10,132 bases of DNA from an uncultured Oscillospiraceae bacterium (GCA_910584605.1 CAJUAW010000106.1:1-10132); one strand, 5' to 3'; positions 1 through 5,839 are shown, numbered from the stretch's first letter. The notes: generated by a model from the sequence alone, not told the origin. A program made the numbers and translations.

Positions 1-124
1 TTCGAGGTTTTTCGACGTTTCCCTCCGGCCACCGCCGTGTCACGCCACTTACAGGTTGTTTTGCGTTGTAAAAACAGGAGGTAATTCAGAGAAACAAGCG
101 GTTTCGATGTAAAAAAGTTTGGAC

Positions 125-218
125 GGTAGATATCTGGTAGACGTCCGGAAATGCAGACCGCCCCCAACCTCCTGCGCCGCAGGAGGTTGGGGGCGGTTTT
201 GGTAGGCGTTTGGTAGAC
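125..218. repeat. Imperfect 18-base direct repeat flanking the hairpin
   Basis: Positions 125-142 and 201-218 both read GGTAG, then 5 variable bases, then TGGTAGAC. Each copy therefore holds two GGTAG motifs spaced 11 bases apart, and the copies lie symmetrically outside the 157-197 hairpin. This could be the edge of a small non-autonomous element or a protein-binding array. I cannot name it. Confidence 0.45.
157..200. terminator. Very strong perfect hairpin, probable terminator downstream of the Bce-type operon
   Basis: The arms 157-175 and 179-197 pair perfectly over 19 bp around a 3-base loop. The plus-strand side is followed at once by TTTT (197-200), as in an intrinsic terminator. On the minus strand, the direction of the permease gene ending at 323, the bases after the stem are not U-rich, so termination in that direction would rest on the stem alone. 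It could instead be a remnant of a mobile repeat. Confidence 0.6.
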
Positions 219-322
219 ATGCATGCAGCTGCAGAAACACTGGCTCCTTCCGAACAGTGGCTCTTCACAGCCTGGTAATACATGGTGACCAGCTTGCATG
301 AGCAGACATCCTGCGGTCCGAG

Positions 323-2266
323 TCAGGAGGGCAGCACGTTCCGTTTCAGGCTGGTGTAGGCCATCAGGATATAGACGGCGTAAATCAGAAAATAGACGGC
401 GAGGGCGGTGGTGACGATGATCATCGGGCTGGAGACTCCCACCATTACCCCCGGCTCCGGAAGGCTGGCCATGTGGAGGATAAAGGGCGCTCCGATGAGC
501 ACCGGCGGCACGGCAGGCAGGGCGTAGTAGATCGTGAACTGGGTGCGCAGAGCCTTTGCCATCTCCCGGCGGTTCATGCCCAGCTTTTGCAGCAGGGAAA
601 ACTGCCGCTTATACCGCTCGCTCTCGCTGAGCTGCTGGATGGTGAGGATGGTGGCGGCGGTCATGGTGAGGGACAGGGCCAGGTAGTACAGGGGAAAGAC
701 GCACAGGGCGGTCTGGGAGGCCACCTCCGACTCCTCGTTGGCCCTGGTGGTGATGGCATTACTGGCAATCCCGGAGCTGGTGCGCTCGTTGATGTCCCAC
801 AGGTCATAAAACTGCTCCCTTGTCACCGGCTGAGCTGTCTTGGCGGCGTAGGCCCAGTGGTGAACCTCCAGCCCCTCCACCGCTTCGTCCGGGACCACCA
901 GGATATAGCCCCGACCGTTAACCGTACCGCCGCTTTGGGACAGGTGCTCGGTGTACACGCCCCCGGGCTGGAGGGTGATGTCCCCGAAAATCAGGGGCCG
1001 GTCATAAGACTTCAAGGCGTCCTCCAGATAGGTCATGCAGTGAAACAGATACTGTCCCTCCGGAAGCTCCACCGCCCGGTAGCCGGCGATGGAGCGCAGA
1101 GCGGCGTAGTCGCTCCAGCGCAGGACAGGCTCCTGTACAAAGTTGAAGTAATAGTAGACGGTCTGAGTCTCGATATAGTCCCGCACCGTGTGGCTGCCGG
1201 AGAGGTAGACCTGATACTCCAGGGACTGCTCCACCGGGATATTTTCGTGGATGTAATCCAGATAGACGGAGGGGTCCCGGTCATCTCCCACGCCGAGATA
1301 CAAGTCAAAACAGGCATTCTCCGCCGCCCGGCCCTCAAACAGTCCCCGGAAGACCAGCCCGCTGCCCTCGGAGATGATGGTGGCGGTAAAGATCATGGCG
1401 ATGGTGGCCATGAGCACTCCCATGGTAGCTAGCTTGGCGGTAAGTGTGCGGAAGACCAGCAGGGTCACGCCCCGATACTTCCGTGCGGGCCGTTTGTCAA
1501 AGAAGGCGGGCACCCCGGAGGCGAAGCTGAGGAAGAAGCCAAACAAAAATAAAATCAGACACCCTGCCCCGGCGGTGGCGACGGCAAGGTCCTGCACCAT
1601 AATCAAAAATGTCCCAGCAACGCCCAGTGCGATGGAGGCCCCAAACATCCAGCGGCGCTTTTTCCGCGCTTGGATGACCACGCCTTCGTTGAGCCGGTCG
1701 GAATAGATCAGGTCGTGAATGTTAGCCTTGCGAATATACCTGCGGCTCCGGCGCAGGGCAAAGAGGTAGATCAGGCCAAAGCAAACGACCGTCAGCCCCA
1801 GGGCGGGGAGAGAGAAGCCGAAGGAGAAGCGGTAGGGCTGCTTGAACAAGGCGAGGGTCAGGGCCCGGAAGGCCTGGTAGAGCAGCCCGCCCAGGACCGT
1901 CCCCAGCGCCAGGGCGCAGCCCCCCACGGCCAGGTTTTCCAGAAAAAACAGCCGGGCCACCTGCCGGTTCTCCAGGCCGATGAGCAGGTAGGTGCCCAGT
2001 TCCCGGCCCCGGCGCAGGAGCATGAACTTTGTGGCGTAGGCCACCAGCCAGCCAAAGACGCACACCACCACCACCGTGGCCAGAGCAATCATGAACGGCA
2101 GCATCTCCATGGATTGAGCCAGGGTGCTGATTTCTCGGGAGAAGGTGAGGGCGTTGAAGGAGTAGAGCAGGGCGGCGGCCATGACCACCGTGATGAAGTA
2201 GACCAGATAGTCCTGGGCCTGGCGCTTGGCGTTGCGCAGGGAGAGCTTAGATAACGTCACTGACAT
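323..2266 (-). CDS. BceB-type ABC transporter permease (FtsX family), peptide-antibiotic sensing and resistance
   Basis: This is the membrane permease of a peptide-detoxification ABC transporter. The 647 residues match the usual BceB length. Hydrophobic segments lie at about 17-38, 57-80, 108-130, 150-168, 208-224, 230-250 and 275-298. A soluble, presumably extracellular domain of about 200 residues (300-510) follows, then segments near 520-540, 575-595 and 615-640. This 7+3 layout with a large loop between helices 7 and 8 is the hallmark of the family, in which the loop contributes to antibiotic recognition and signalling to the kinase. I chose the ATG at 2266 over the one at 2290 because the protein then begins MSVTLSKLSLRNAKR, like known relatives. 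It overlaps the ATPase gene by 20 bases, has a G-run (2269-2274) just upstream, and is probably translationally coupled. The substrate is not visible; bacitracin, lantibiotics or host peptides are family precedents. Confidence 0.93.
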   Translation of the reverse strand: MSVTLSKLSLRNAKRQAQDYLVYFITVVMAAALLYSFNALTFSREISTLAQSMEMLPFMIALATVVVVCVFGWLVAYATKFMLLRRGRELGTYLLIGLENRQVARLFFLENLAVGGCALALGTVLGGLLYQAFRALTLALFKQPYRFSFGFSLPALGLTVVCFGLIYLFALRRSRRYIRKANIHDLIYSDRLNEGVVIQARKKRRWMFGASIALGVAGTFLIMVQDLAVATAGAGCLILFLFGFFLSFASGVPAFFDKRPARKYRGVTLLVFRTLTAKLATMGVLMATIAMIFTATIISEGSGLVFRGLFEGRAAENACFDLYLGVGDDRDPSVYLDYIHENIPVEQSLEYQVYLSGSHTVRDYIETQTVYYYFNFVQEPVLRWSDYAALRSIAGYRAVELPEGQYLFHCMTYLEDALKSYDRPLIFGDITLQPGGVYTEHLSQSGGTVNGRGYILVVPDEAVEGLEVHHWAYAAKTAQPVTREQFYDLWDINERTSSGIASNAITTRANEESEVASQTALCVFPLYYLALSLTMTAATILTIQQLSESERYKRQFSLLQKLGMNRREMAKALRTQFTIYYALPAVPPVLIGAPFILHMASLPEPGVMVGVSSPMIIVTTALAVYFLIYAVYILMAYTSLKRNVLPS

Positions 2267-3005
2267 CACCCCCCAGCGCGGCCAGCACATCCAGGATCTC
2301 GTGGTAGAACACCGGCCTGCCCCGGTCCCCCCGGAGCAGCTCGTTGAATACCCGGCCGTCCTTCAGGAAGAGCACCCGCTTGGCGTAGCTGGCGCTGTAG
2401 GCGTCGTGGGTGACCATCAGGATGGTGGCTCCCATTTCCCGGTTCATGGCGGTCATGATCTCCAGCAGATTCTTGGACGCCTTGGAATCCAGCGCCCCGG
2501 TAGGCTCGTCGGCCAGCAGCAGGGACTGCCCCGCCACCATGGCCCGTGCGCAGGCGGCCCGCTGCTTCTGGCCGCCGGACACCTGGTAGGGGAATTTTTC
2601 CAGGATGTCGGAGATGCCCAGCTTTCCCGCCATCTCCCGGACCAGGTTCTGCACCGCCTTCGGGTCCTGATGGTTCAGAGAGAGAGCCAGGCCGATGTTC
2701 TCTTCAATGGTGAGGGTGTCCAACAGGTTGAAGTCCTGGAACACGAACCCCAGCCGCTCCCGGCGGAATTTGGCCAGCTCCGCCTCCGACAGGTCGGCCA
2801 CATTCACCCCGTCCAGCAAAATCCGGCCGGCGCTTATTGTGTCAATGGTGGAGATGCAGTTGAGCAGGGTGGTCTTGCCTGAGCCAGAGGCCCCCATGAT
2901 GGCCAGGAACTCCCCGGTCTCCACGTCGAAGCTCACCCGGTCCAGGGCCTTGGTGACATTATTTTTGCGCCCGTAATATTTTTCGATGTTCTGTACTTGC
3001 AGCAT
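2247..3005 (-). CDS. BceA-type ABC transporter ATP-binding protein
   Basis: This is the cytoplasmic ATPase that powers the adjacent permease. It has 252 residues, the usual BceA length. Walker A is GASGSGKT (38-45), the Q-loop glutamine is Q90, the signature is VSGGQKQR (142-149), Walker B is SLLLADEP (161-168) with catalytic E167, the D-loop is GALD (170-173) and the switch histidine is H200. All key residues are intact. The start at 3005 is set by AAGGAGG at 3014-3020, 8 bases upstream; an in-frame ATG at 3035 lacks such a site and would add ten residues not typical of the family. The end overlaps the permease start by 20 bases. A 78-base gap separates it from the kinase gene and contains a candidate operator, so the transporter pair probably has its own inducible promoter. 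MacB/LolD-type ATPases share these motifs, but the neighbours favour Bce. Confidence 0.96.
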   Translation of the reverse strand: MLQVQNIEKYYGRKNNVTKALDRVSFDVETGEFLAIMGASGSGKTTLLNCISTIDTISAGRILLDGVNVADLSEAELAKFRRERLGFVFQDFNLLDTLTIEENIGLALSLNHQDPKAVQNLVREMAGKLGISDILEKFPYQVSGGQKQRAACARAMVAGQSLLLADEPTGALDSKASKNLLEIMTAMNREMGATILMVTHDAYSASYAKRVLFLKDGRVFNELLRGDRGRPVFYHEILDVLAALGGDVSDVI

Positions 3006-3081
3006 ATTGGTTGCCTCCTTTGCTTGTGGCTCCATGGTACACCAGAAACAAAGGCCGTTGTAGCGATTTGATATTGAACTT

Positions 3082-3099
3082 CCTTACAGTTTTGTAAGG
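3082..3099 (-). promoter_or_regulatory. Candidate BceR-type operator upstream of the ATPase gene
   Basis: CCTTACA-N4-TGTAAGG is a perfect 7-4-7 inverted repeat lying 77-94 bases upstream of the ATPase start. One arm contains the kinase stop codon. From memory, Bce-type response regulators bind TTACA/TGTAA inverted repeats with a 4-base spacer upstream of transporter genes; I could not check this. Promoter hexamers next to it are weak (TACAAC at 3057-3062 is one possible -10), as expected for a promoter needing an activator. A poor-loop hairpin is the alternative, but there is no U-tract in the minus direction. Confidence 0.65.
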
Positions 3100-4112
3100 T
3101 TTTCTTTTGTGGGGAAGGTGAGGGTCACCGCAGTCCCCTCCCCCTCCCGGGAGGCGATGGTCAGCTCCAGCTCCAGAAAGGCGGCCAGTTTTTTGCACAG
3201 GTACAGCCCCATGCCGGTGGAGCTGGCAGACAGGCCCTGCCCGCTCCGGCTGCGGCCGTTGCTGCCGGTAAAGCCCCGGTCGAAGACTCTGGACAGCTCA
3301 TGGGCGGGGATGCCGATGCCGTTGTCCGCAACGGTGAGCCGGACCTGCTTCCCCAGAGAGCAGGCGGAGATGGTGATCACCGGTTCCTCTCCCCGGTAAC
3401 GGGCGGCGTTCTGAAGCAGCTGGCCCAGGATGAAGACCGCCCATTTTTCGTCGGTATAGACGGAGCGCTCCAGCCCCTCCGTCTCCACCCGGACCCCGCT
3501 CTGGATCAGGAGGGAGCGGTGGTTCCCTACCGCCTGGGCGGCAATCTGGTCCAGACCGGTCTGGCGGATGACACAGTCCCGCTCCAGGCTCTCCGCCCTG
3601 GCGTAGAACAGGGCCCGCTCCACGTGCTCCTCGATCCGGGACAGCTCCCTGGTGAGCTTCCGGCGGGTAGTCCCGTCCAGCTCCCGGCAGAGGAGCCGGG
3701 CGGCGGTGATGGGGGTCTTGATTTCGTGGACCCACCGCTCCACATACTCCCGGTAATCCCGCTGAGACGCCTGGGCGTCGGACACCGCGCCGGTCATGGC
3801 CCGCCCCGCCCGGCGGGTCAGGTCCAGGAGCCGCTGCTCATACAGCGCCCCGGCGGGCGGGACGCACTCGGCAAAGAGGTATTTCTGGTCCAGGCCATTC
3901 AAAATGGCCTCCAGCTCCTGGAGGCGGGCCCGCTGGCGGAGAAAGTCGGACAGCTGCACGGCGCAGAAGACCAGCAGCAGAGCCAGCAGCAGGATCGCCA
4001 GCACGCCGGACTGGGTGCCGGTGGTCCAGAGGAAAAAGGCCGCCCCCGCGGCGCAGATGAGCTGGATCAGCAGCCGGTTCAGCCGGTCGGACAAAAATTC
4101 CTTCCACGTCAT
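3084..4112 (-). CDS. BceS-type intramembrane-sensing histidine kinase
   Basis: This 342-residue sensor kinase has two short N-terminal membrane helices (about 14-30 and 36-54) with almost no extracellular loop. That is the intramembrane-sensing layout, in which the stimulus comes from the partner transporter rather than from direct ligand binding. The H-box is WVHEIKTPI with phospho-acceptor H129. The ATP-binding domain shows QLLQNAARY (231-239), DNGIGI (263-268), the RVFDRGFTG segment (275-283) and STGMGLYL (298-305). All catalytic motifs are present. The start at 4112 forms an ATGA overlap with the regulator stop codon, implying translational coupling; longer in-frame starts would lie inside the regulator gene. 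The stop codon falls within the candidate operator of the next gene. Length and order (regulator, kinase, ATPase, permease) match Bce modules. Confidence 0.95.
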   Translation of the reverse strand: MTWKEFLSDRLNRLLIQLICAAGAAFFLWTTGTQSGVLAILLLALLLVFCAVQLSDFLRQRARLQELEAILNGLDQKYLFAECVPPAGALYEQRLLDLTRRAGRAMTGAVSDAQASQRDYREYVERWVHEIKTPITAARLLCRELDGTTRRKLTRELSRIEEHVERALFYARAESLERDCVIRQTGLDQIAAQAVGNHRSLLIQSGVRVETEGLERSVYTDEKWAVFILGQLLQNAARYRGEEPVITISACSLGKQVRLTVADNGIGIPAHELSRVFDRGFTGSNGRSRSGQGLSASSTGMGLYLCKKLAAFLELELTIASREGEGTAVTLTFPTKENLTKL

Positions 4113-4774
4113 AACTGATACCCCATTCCCCGCCGGGTCTTGATGAAGCCGGGCAGGCCGATCCCCTCCAGCTTGGCCCGGAGACGGGTCATGTTCACGC
4201 TGAGGGTGTTGTCGTCGATGTAGATCTGGCTGTCCCACAGCGCGTCGATCAGGTCCGCACGGGAGACGATCTGCCCGGCGCAGGACATGAGATAGGCCAG
4301 GATCTTCAGCTCGTTCCGGGTCAGCTCCGCCGTTCCGCCCGCCGCCGAGGCCGTCCCCCGGGCAAGGTGAAGGGTAAGGCCCTTGGCGGTCAGTGTGTCC
4401 GGCTCCGCAGGCCCGCCGGCCCGGCGCAGGACCGCCTTGATCCGGGCCAGCAGCACCGGGATGTTATAGGGCTTGGTGATGTAATCGTCCCCGCCCAGGC
4501 TCAGAGCCCGCAGCTCGTCGCTGGCGGAGTCCCGGCTGGTGACGAAAATGACGGGCGTTCGGCTGAGTTTCCGGACCCCGGCGCACACAGACATGCCGTC
4601 CCGGCCCGGAAGGCCCAGGTCCAGCAGGATCAGGTCGGGGGCCGCCGCCTGGATCTGGTCGGGAACGCCGGAAAAATCGGTGACGGCTGTGACCTGATAC
4701 CCCTCGTTCTCCAGCAGGAGCGCCAACTCCTCCCGAACGCTGGGGTCGTCCTCCACGATGATGATCTTGGACAT
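4109..4774 (-). CDS. BceR-type OmpR/PhoB-family response regulator
   Basis: This 221-residue DNA-binding response regulator pairs with the kinase just downstream. The receiver domain (1-115) has the acidic pocket E8-D9-D10, phospho-acceptor D52 in LILLDLGLPG, T79 and K101 in the DDYITKPY motif. A winged-helix effector domain follows (about 125-221) with the recognition-helix stretch DDNTLSVNMTRLRAKL and the typical C-terminal TRRGMGY. Phosphorylation should promote dimer binding to an inverted repeat; the best candidate target in this window is 3082-3099. The start at 4774 is preceded by a purine-rich ribosome site (4781-4790). It is the first gene of the module, with a promoter at 4804-4832 giving a short leader of about 22 bases. 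Confidence 0.95.
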   Translation of the reverse strand: MSKIIIVEDDPSVREELALLLENEGYQVTAVTDFSGVPDQIQAAAPDLILLDLGLPGRDGMSVCAGVRKLSRTPVIFVTSRDSASDELRALSLGGDDYITKPYNIPVLLARIKAVLRRAGGPAEPDTLTAKGLTLHLARGTASAAGGTAELTRNELKILAYLMSCAGQIVSRADLIDALWDSQIYIDDNTLSVNMTRLRAKLEGIGLPGFIKTRRGMGYQL

Positions 4775-4803
4775 GATCCCGCCCCCCTCCCGCAGTTTGC
4801 TCT

Positions 4804-4832
4804 ATCTTAGCACATCGGCGAGCGGATGTCCA
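4804..4832 (-). promoter_or_regulatory. Sigma-70-like promoter of the regulator-kinase operon
   Basis: On the minus strand TGGACA (4827-4832) and TAAGAT (4804-4809) are separated by exactly 17 bases. The -35 matches 5 of 6 consensus bases and the -10 matches 4 of 6. Transcription would start near 4797. A TATTAT further upstream (about 4855-4863) is an alternative -10, but I find no good -35 for it. Confidence 0.55.
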
Positions 4833-4848
4833 CCGCGCAGACATCCGC
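4822..4848. repeat. 9-9-9 inverted repeat overlapping the regulator promoter
   Basis: GCGGATGTC (4822-4830) and GACATCCGC (4840-4848) are perfect complements with a 9-base spacer. The left arm overlaps the -35 hexamer at 4827-4832. A regulator bound here would block or modulate transcription of the response-regulator gene. It could also be a chance GC-rich palindrome. Confidence 0.5.
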
Positions 4849-4930
4849 CGCACCATATAATATCCCCCTCATTTCCATTAAATGTATGCAAACGTCCCAC
4901 TTTGGAGCGGTTTTCTTGCAGTTATGAGGG

Positions 4931-4947
4931 CTCCCTCAGAGAGGGAG
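4931..4947 (+). repeat. Small hairpin in the leader of the orphan fibre gene
   Basis: CTCCCTC (4931-4937) and GAGGGAG (4941-4947) form a 7-bp stem with a 3-base loop, 30 bases before the ATG at 4977. No U-tract follows, so it is not an obvious terminator. Similar CTCCCTC/GAGGGAG hairpins are, as I recall, common in clostridial intergenic DNA. I found no convincing plus-strand promoter in 4861-4976. Confidence 0.35.
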
Positions 4948-4976
4948 GCTATCTTCACTGAAAGGGGCACGTTTTT

Positions 4977-5525
4977 ATGCCAGCCAATTACACATCCAAC
5001 TACCAGCTGAACCAATGGGAGAAGTCGGACAAGGTCCTGATGGAGGATTTCAACGCCGACAACGCCAAAATCGACGCCGCTCTGGCGGGCAAGGCGGACA
5101 CATCCGCTTTGACATCCCTGCAAGCCGCGGTGAACGGCAAGGCCAGCCAGTCCGCGTTGAACGGCCTGAGCTCCACCGTCGCCAGCCACGCCGCCGCCCT
5201 GAAGCGGCTGGGCAACTGCAGGATCGAAAGCTTCGAGTACATCGGCGCCGGGACCACCGGCGATCAGGGCGCCACCGAAATCACCTTTTCCGCACGCCCT
5301 GTTTTCTTCCTGATTTTTACAATTGGTTACTTCTTCCTCGGCACCAGCTTGGGCAGCCAATGCTGTGCGGTCTGCAACGTGAACGGCTCCACACGCATTC
5401 ATCAGGTGAAGGTCAGCTGGTCCGGTAACCAGTGCGCCATCTCCAGCAGCGACGCGGAACTGCAGGCAAATCTCTCCGGACGCGATTACCGGGTGGTCGC
5501 CTTCTATTCTCAGGACGGGAAATGA
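4977..5525 (+). CDS. Orphan phage tail-fibre-like protein (182 residues)
   Basis: The function is not established. The N-terminus (1-40), with TSNYQLNQWEKSDKVL then EDFNADNAKIDAAL, resembles a conserved start found on phage tail fibres and on stand-alone proteins of gut Clostridia. Residues 40-78 are Ala/Ser-rich with a periodic pattern that could form a trimeric coiled shaft. The C-terminal 100 residues are beta-rich and end with VSWSGNQCAISS...LSGRDYRVVAFY, like a tail-fibre tip domain. The hydrophobic stretch around 108-125 (VFFLIFTIGYFFLG) is more likely beta core than a membrane helix, but a membrane role cannot be excluded. AAAGGGG about 10 bases upstream supports the start. No other phage gene is nearby, so it is either a domesticated remnant or a small adhesin-like cargo gene. 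It is monocistronic, with a terminator directly after it. Confidence 0.8.
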   Translation: MPANYTSNYQLNQWEKSDKVLMEDFNADNAKIDAALAGKADTSALTSLQAAVNGKASQSALNGLSSTVASHAAALKRLGNCRIESFEYIGAGTTGDQGATEITFSARPVFFLIFTIGYFFLGTSLGSQCCAVCNVNGSTRIHQVKVSWSGNQCAISSSDAELQANLSGRDYRVVAFYSQDGK

Positions 5526-5533
5526 TCAAAAGC

Positions 5534-5563
5534 CCCCGGGCCGCAAGGCCCGGGGACGTTTTT
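5534..5563 (+). terminator. Intrinsic terminator after the orphan fibre gene
   Basis: CCCCGGGCC (5534-5542) and GGCCCGGGG (5547-5555) form a 9-bp GC stem closed by a GCAA tetraloop, followed by ACG and TTTTT (5559-5563). It begins 8 bases after the stop codon. On the minus strand the stem is followed by GGCTTTTG, so it could also stop antisense transcripts coming from the right. Confidence 0.9.
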
Positions 5564-5565
5564 CG

Positions 5566-5594
5566 TTGACAGGTTGCCACCGCTATGATATAGT
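5566..5594 (+). promoter_or_regulatory. Near-consensus promoter for the 20-codon peptide gene
   Basis: TTGACA (5566-5571, perfect -35), a 17-base spacer, then TATAGT (5589-5594) with an extended TGA just before the -10. This is among the strongest promoters visible in the window. Transcription should start at about 5600-5602, giving a leader of about 61 bases before the ATG at 5663. Confidence 0.88.
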
Positions 5595-5641
5595 TTAACA
5601 CACGGAGACGCCGCCCAGGTTGGAGAGGCGTTTAGCTGCGC

Positions 5642-5657
5642 CACCCGGAAGGGGGTG
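5642..5657 (+). promoter_or_regulatory. Ribosome-binding site of the peptide gene inside a small hairpin
   Basis: GGGGGTGAGG (5651-5660) is a strong purine-rich ribosome site ending 2 bases before the ATG at 5663. Its GGGTG (5653-5657) can pair with CACCC (5642-5646) across a 6-base loop, hiding part of the site. Sequestered ribosome sites are common on type I toxin mRNAs. The pairing is only 5 bp, so the effect is inferred. Confidence 0.5.
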
Positions 5658-5662
5658 AGGTT

Positions 5663-5725
5663 ATGCCGGTTACGATCACGTTACATATTTTGGGTTATAC
5701 CGTAACGATAAAGATCAAAAGGTGA
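5663..5725 (+). CDS. Candidate type I toxin, 20-residue cationic peptide
   Basis: The ORF encodes MPVTITLHILGYTVTIKIKR and stops with TGA. It has a strong ribosome site, a near-consensus promoter (5566-5594) and a hairpin beginning at its stop codon, so it looks expressed. Hydrophobic V/I/L residues alternate with T/H/K on either side of a central Gly-Tyr, which suggests an amphipathic beta-hairpin rather than the single membrane helix of Fst- or Ldr-type toxins. Basic residues cluster at the C-terminus (K17, K19, R20). It is only about 38% GC, with TTA, ATA, AAA and AGG codons unlike the neighbouring genes. A facing promoter would produce antisense RNA across its 3' end or whole length. I do not recognise the family with certainty. 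Alternatives are a leader peptide or a small signalling or antimicrobial peptide. Confidence 0.7.
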   Translation: MPVTITLHILGYTVTIKIKR

Positions 5726-5762
5726 AACCGTCGCCCCGACCGGCGACGGTTTCTAGTCTTTT
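5724..5762. terminator. Hairpin between the facing transcripts, possible shared bidirectional terminator
   Basis: GAAACCGTCGCC (5724-5735) and GGCGACGGTTTC (5742-5753) form a perfect 12-bp stem with a CCGACC loop. It begins within the TGA of the peptide ORF. On the plus strand TAGTCTTTTCT follows; on the minus strand ACCTTTTGATCTTT follows. Both tails are only moderately U-rich, so partial readthrough is likely. A second small inverted repeat, TCTAG-N6-CTAGA (5752-5767), lies just after it. Confidence 0.75.
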
Positions 5763-5804
5763 CTAGAGAGTTCGGTTCCGGCTGAACGCCCATGGCGTCT
5801 CCGT
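5724..5804 (-). ncRNA. Candidate antisense antitoxin RNA
   Basis: A near-consensus minus-strand promoter (5811-5839) should start a transcript at about 5804, running toward the peptide gene. It carries no sensible ORF. Its 5' end folds as ACGCC-ATG-GGCGT. If it stops at the 5724-5753 hairpin it is about 80 nt and overlaps only the 3' end of the peptide mRNA; if it reads through, it covers the whole gene up to the 5534-5555 hairpin. Convergent toxin mRNA and antisense RNA with a shared terminator is the layout of Fst/par-type loci. The 3' end is inferred. Confidence 0.6.
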
Positions 5805-5810
5805 ATTTGT

Positions 5811-5839
5811 ACTATATCATCGCCTTGACGTTTTGTCAA
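5811..5839 (-). promoter_or_regulatory. Near-consensus promoter of the antisense RNA
   Basis: On the minus strand TTGACA (complement of 5834-5839), a 17-base spacer and TATAGT (complement of 5811-5816), preceded by the same ATGA extension as the facing promoter. Hexamers and spacing are identical to 5566-5594 although most of the spacer differs. Its -35 lies in one arm of the 5821-5843 hairpin. Confidence 0.85.

Larger units (their letters stand above)
1..322. other. Non-coding region downstream of the permease gene
   Basis: I see no convincing gene here. Two overlapping minus-strand frames of about 63 and 65 codons cross the region, but neither has a good ribosome site or a recognisable domain, and both read straight through a perfect hairpin. 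An AGGAGG-like stretch at 76-81 on the plus strand is not followed closely by a start codon. The recognisable structure is the hairpin at 157-197 and the short direct repeat flanking it, listed separately. The region ends just downstream of the stop codon of the minus-strand permease gene. Confidence 0.5.
5602..5804. repeat. Multi-block inverted repeat shared by the two facing transcript leaders
   Basis: Starting at the predicted 5' ends, the plus-strand leader and the minus-strand leader share blocks in the same order. ACGGAGACGCC lies at 5602-5612 and as its complement at 5794-5804. GGCGTTTAGC (5627-5636) corresponds to complement 5781-5790, 9 of 10 identical. CGGAA (5646-5650) corresponds to complement 5776-5780. 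Outside these, the promoters also match: ATGATATAGT at 5585-5594 and complement 5811-5820. A single RNA spanning the whole locus could fold its 5' leader onto its 3' end through about 26 base pairs. Confidence 0.85.

Noticed and set aside
49..71. TTACA and TGTAA half-sites as a second Bce-type operator
   Set aside because: The spacer is 13 bases rather than 4, the halves are only 5 bases long, and no gene starts nearby.
49..283. Two overlapping 63-65 codon minus-strand frames after the permease gene
   Set aside because: Both read through the 157-197 hairpin in different frames, lack a good ribosome site and contain Pro/Gly/Cys-rich peptide that simply translates the palindrome.
473..1432. 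A 319-codon open frame on the plus strand, antisense to the permease gene
   Set aside because: It is the low-complexity Gly/His/Gln/Leu-rich shadow expected opposite a GC-rich gene, without a ribosome site or any recognisable domain. The opposite strand encodes an intact permease.
3300..4118. A 272-codon open frame on the plus strand opposite the kinase gene
   Set aside because: Same reason: the kinase on the minus strand has every catalytic motif, and the shadow has none.
4878..5402. A 174-codon minus-strand frame opposite the orphan fibre gene
   Set aside because: It is low in complexity and has no domain. The plus-strand frame has recognisable N- and C-terminal motifs, a ribosome site and a terminator.
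4977..5525. Diversity-generating retroelement target, suggested by the tail-fibre-like C-terminus
   Set aside because: I see no reverse transcriptase, no template repeat and no cluster of adenine-rich variable codons in the window.
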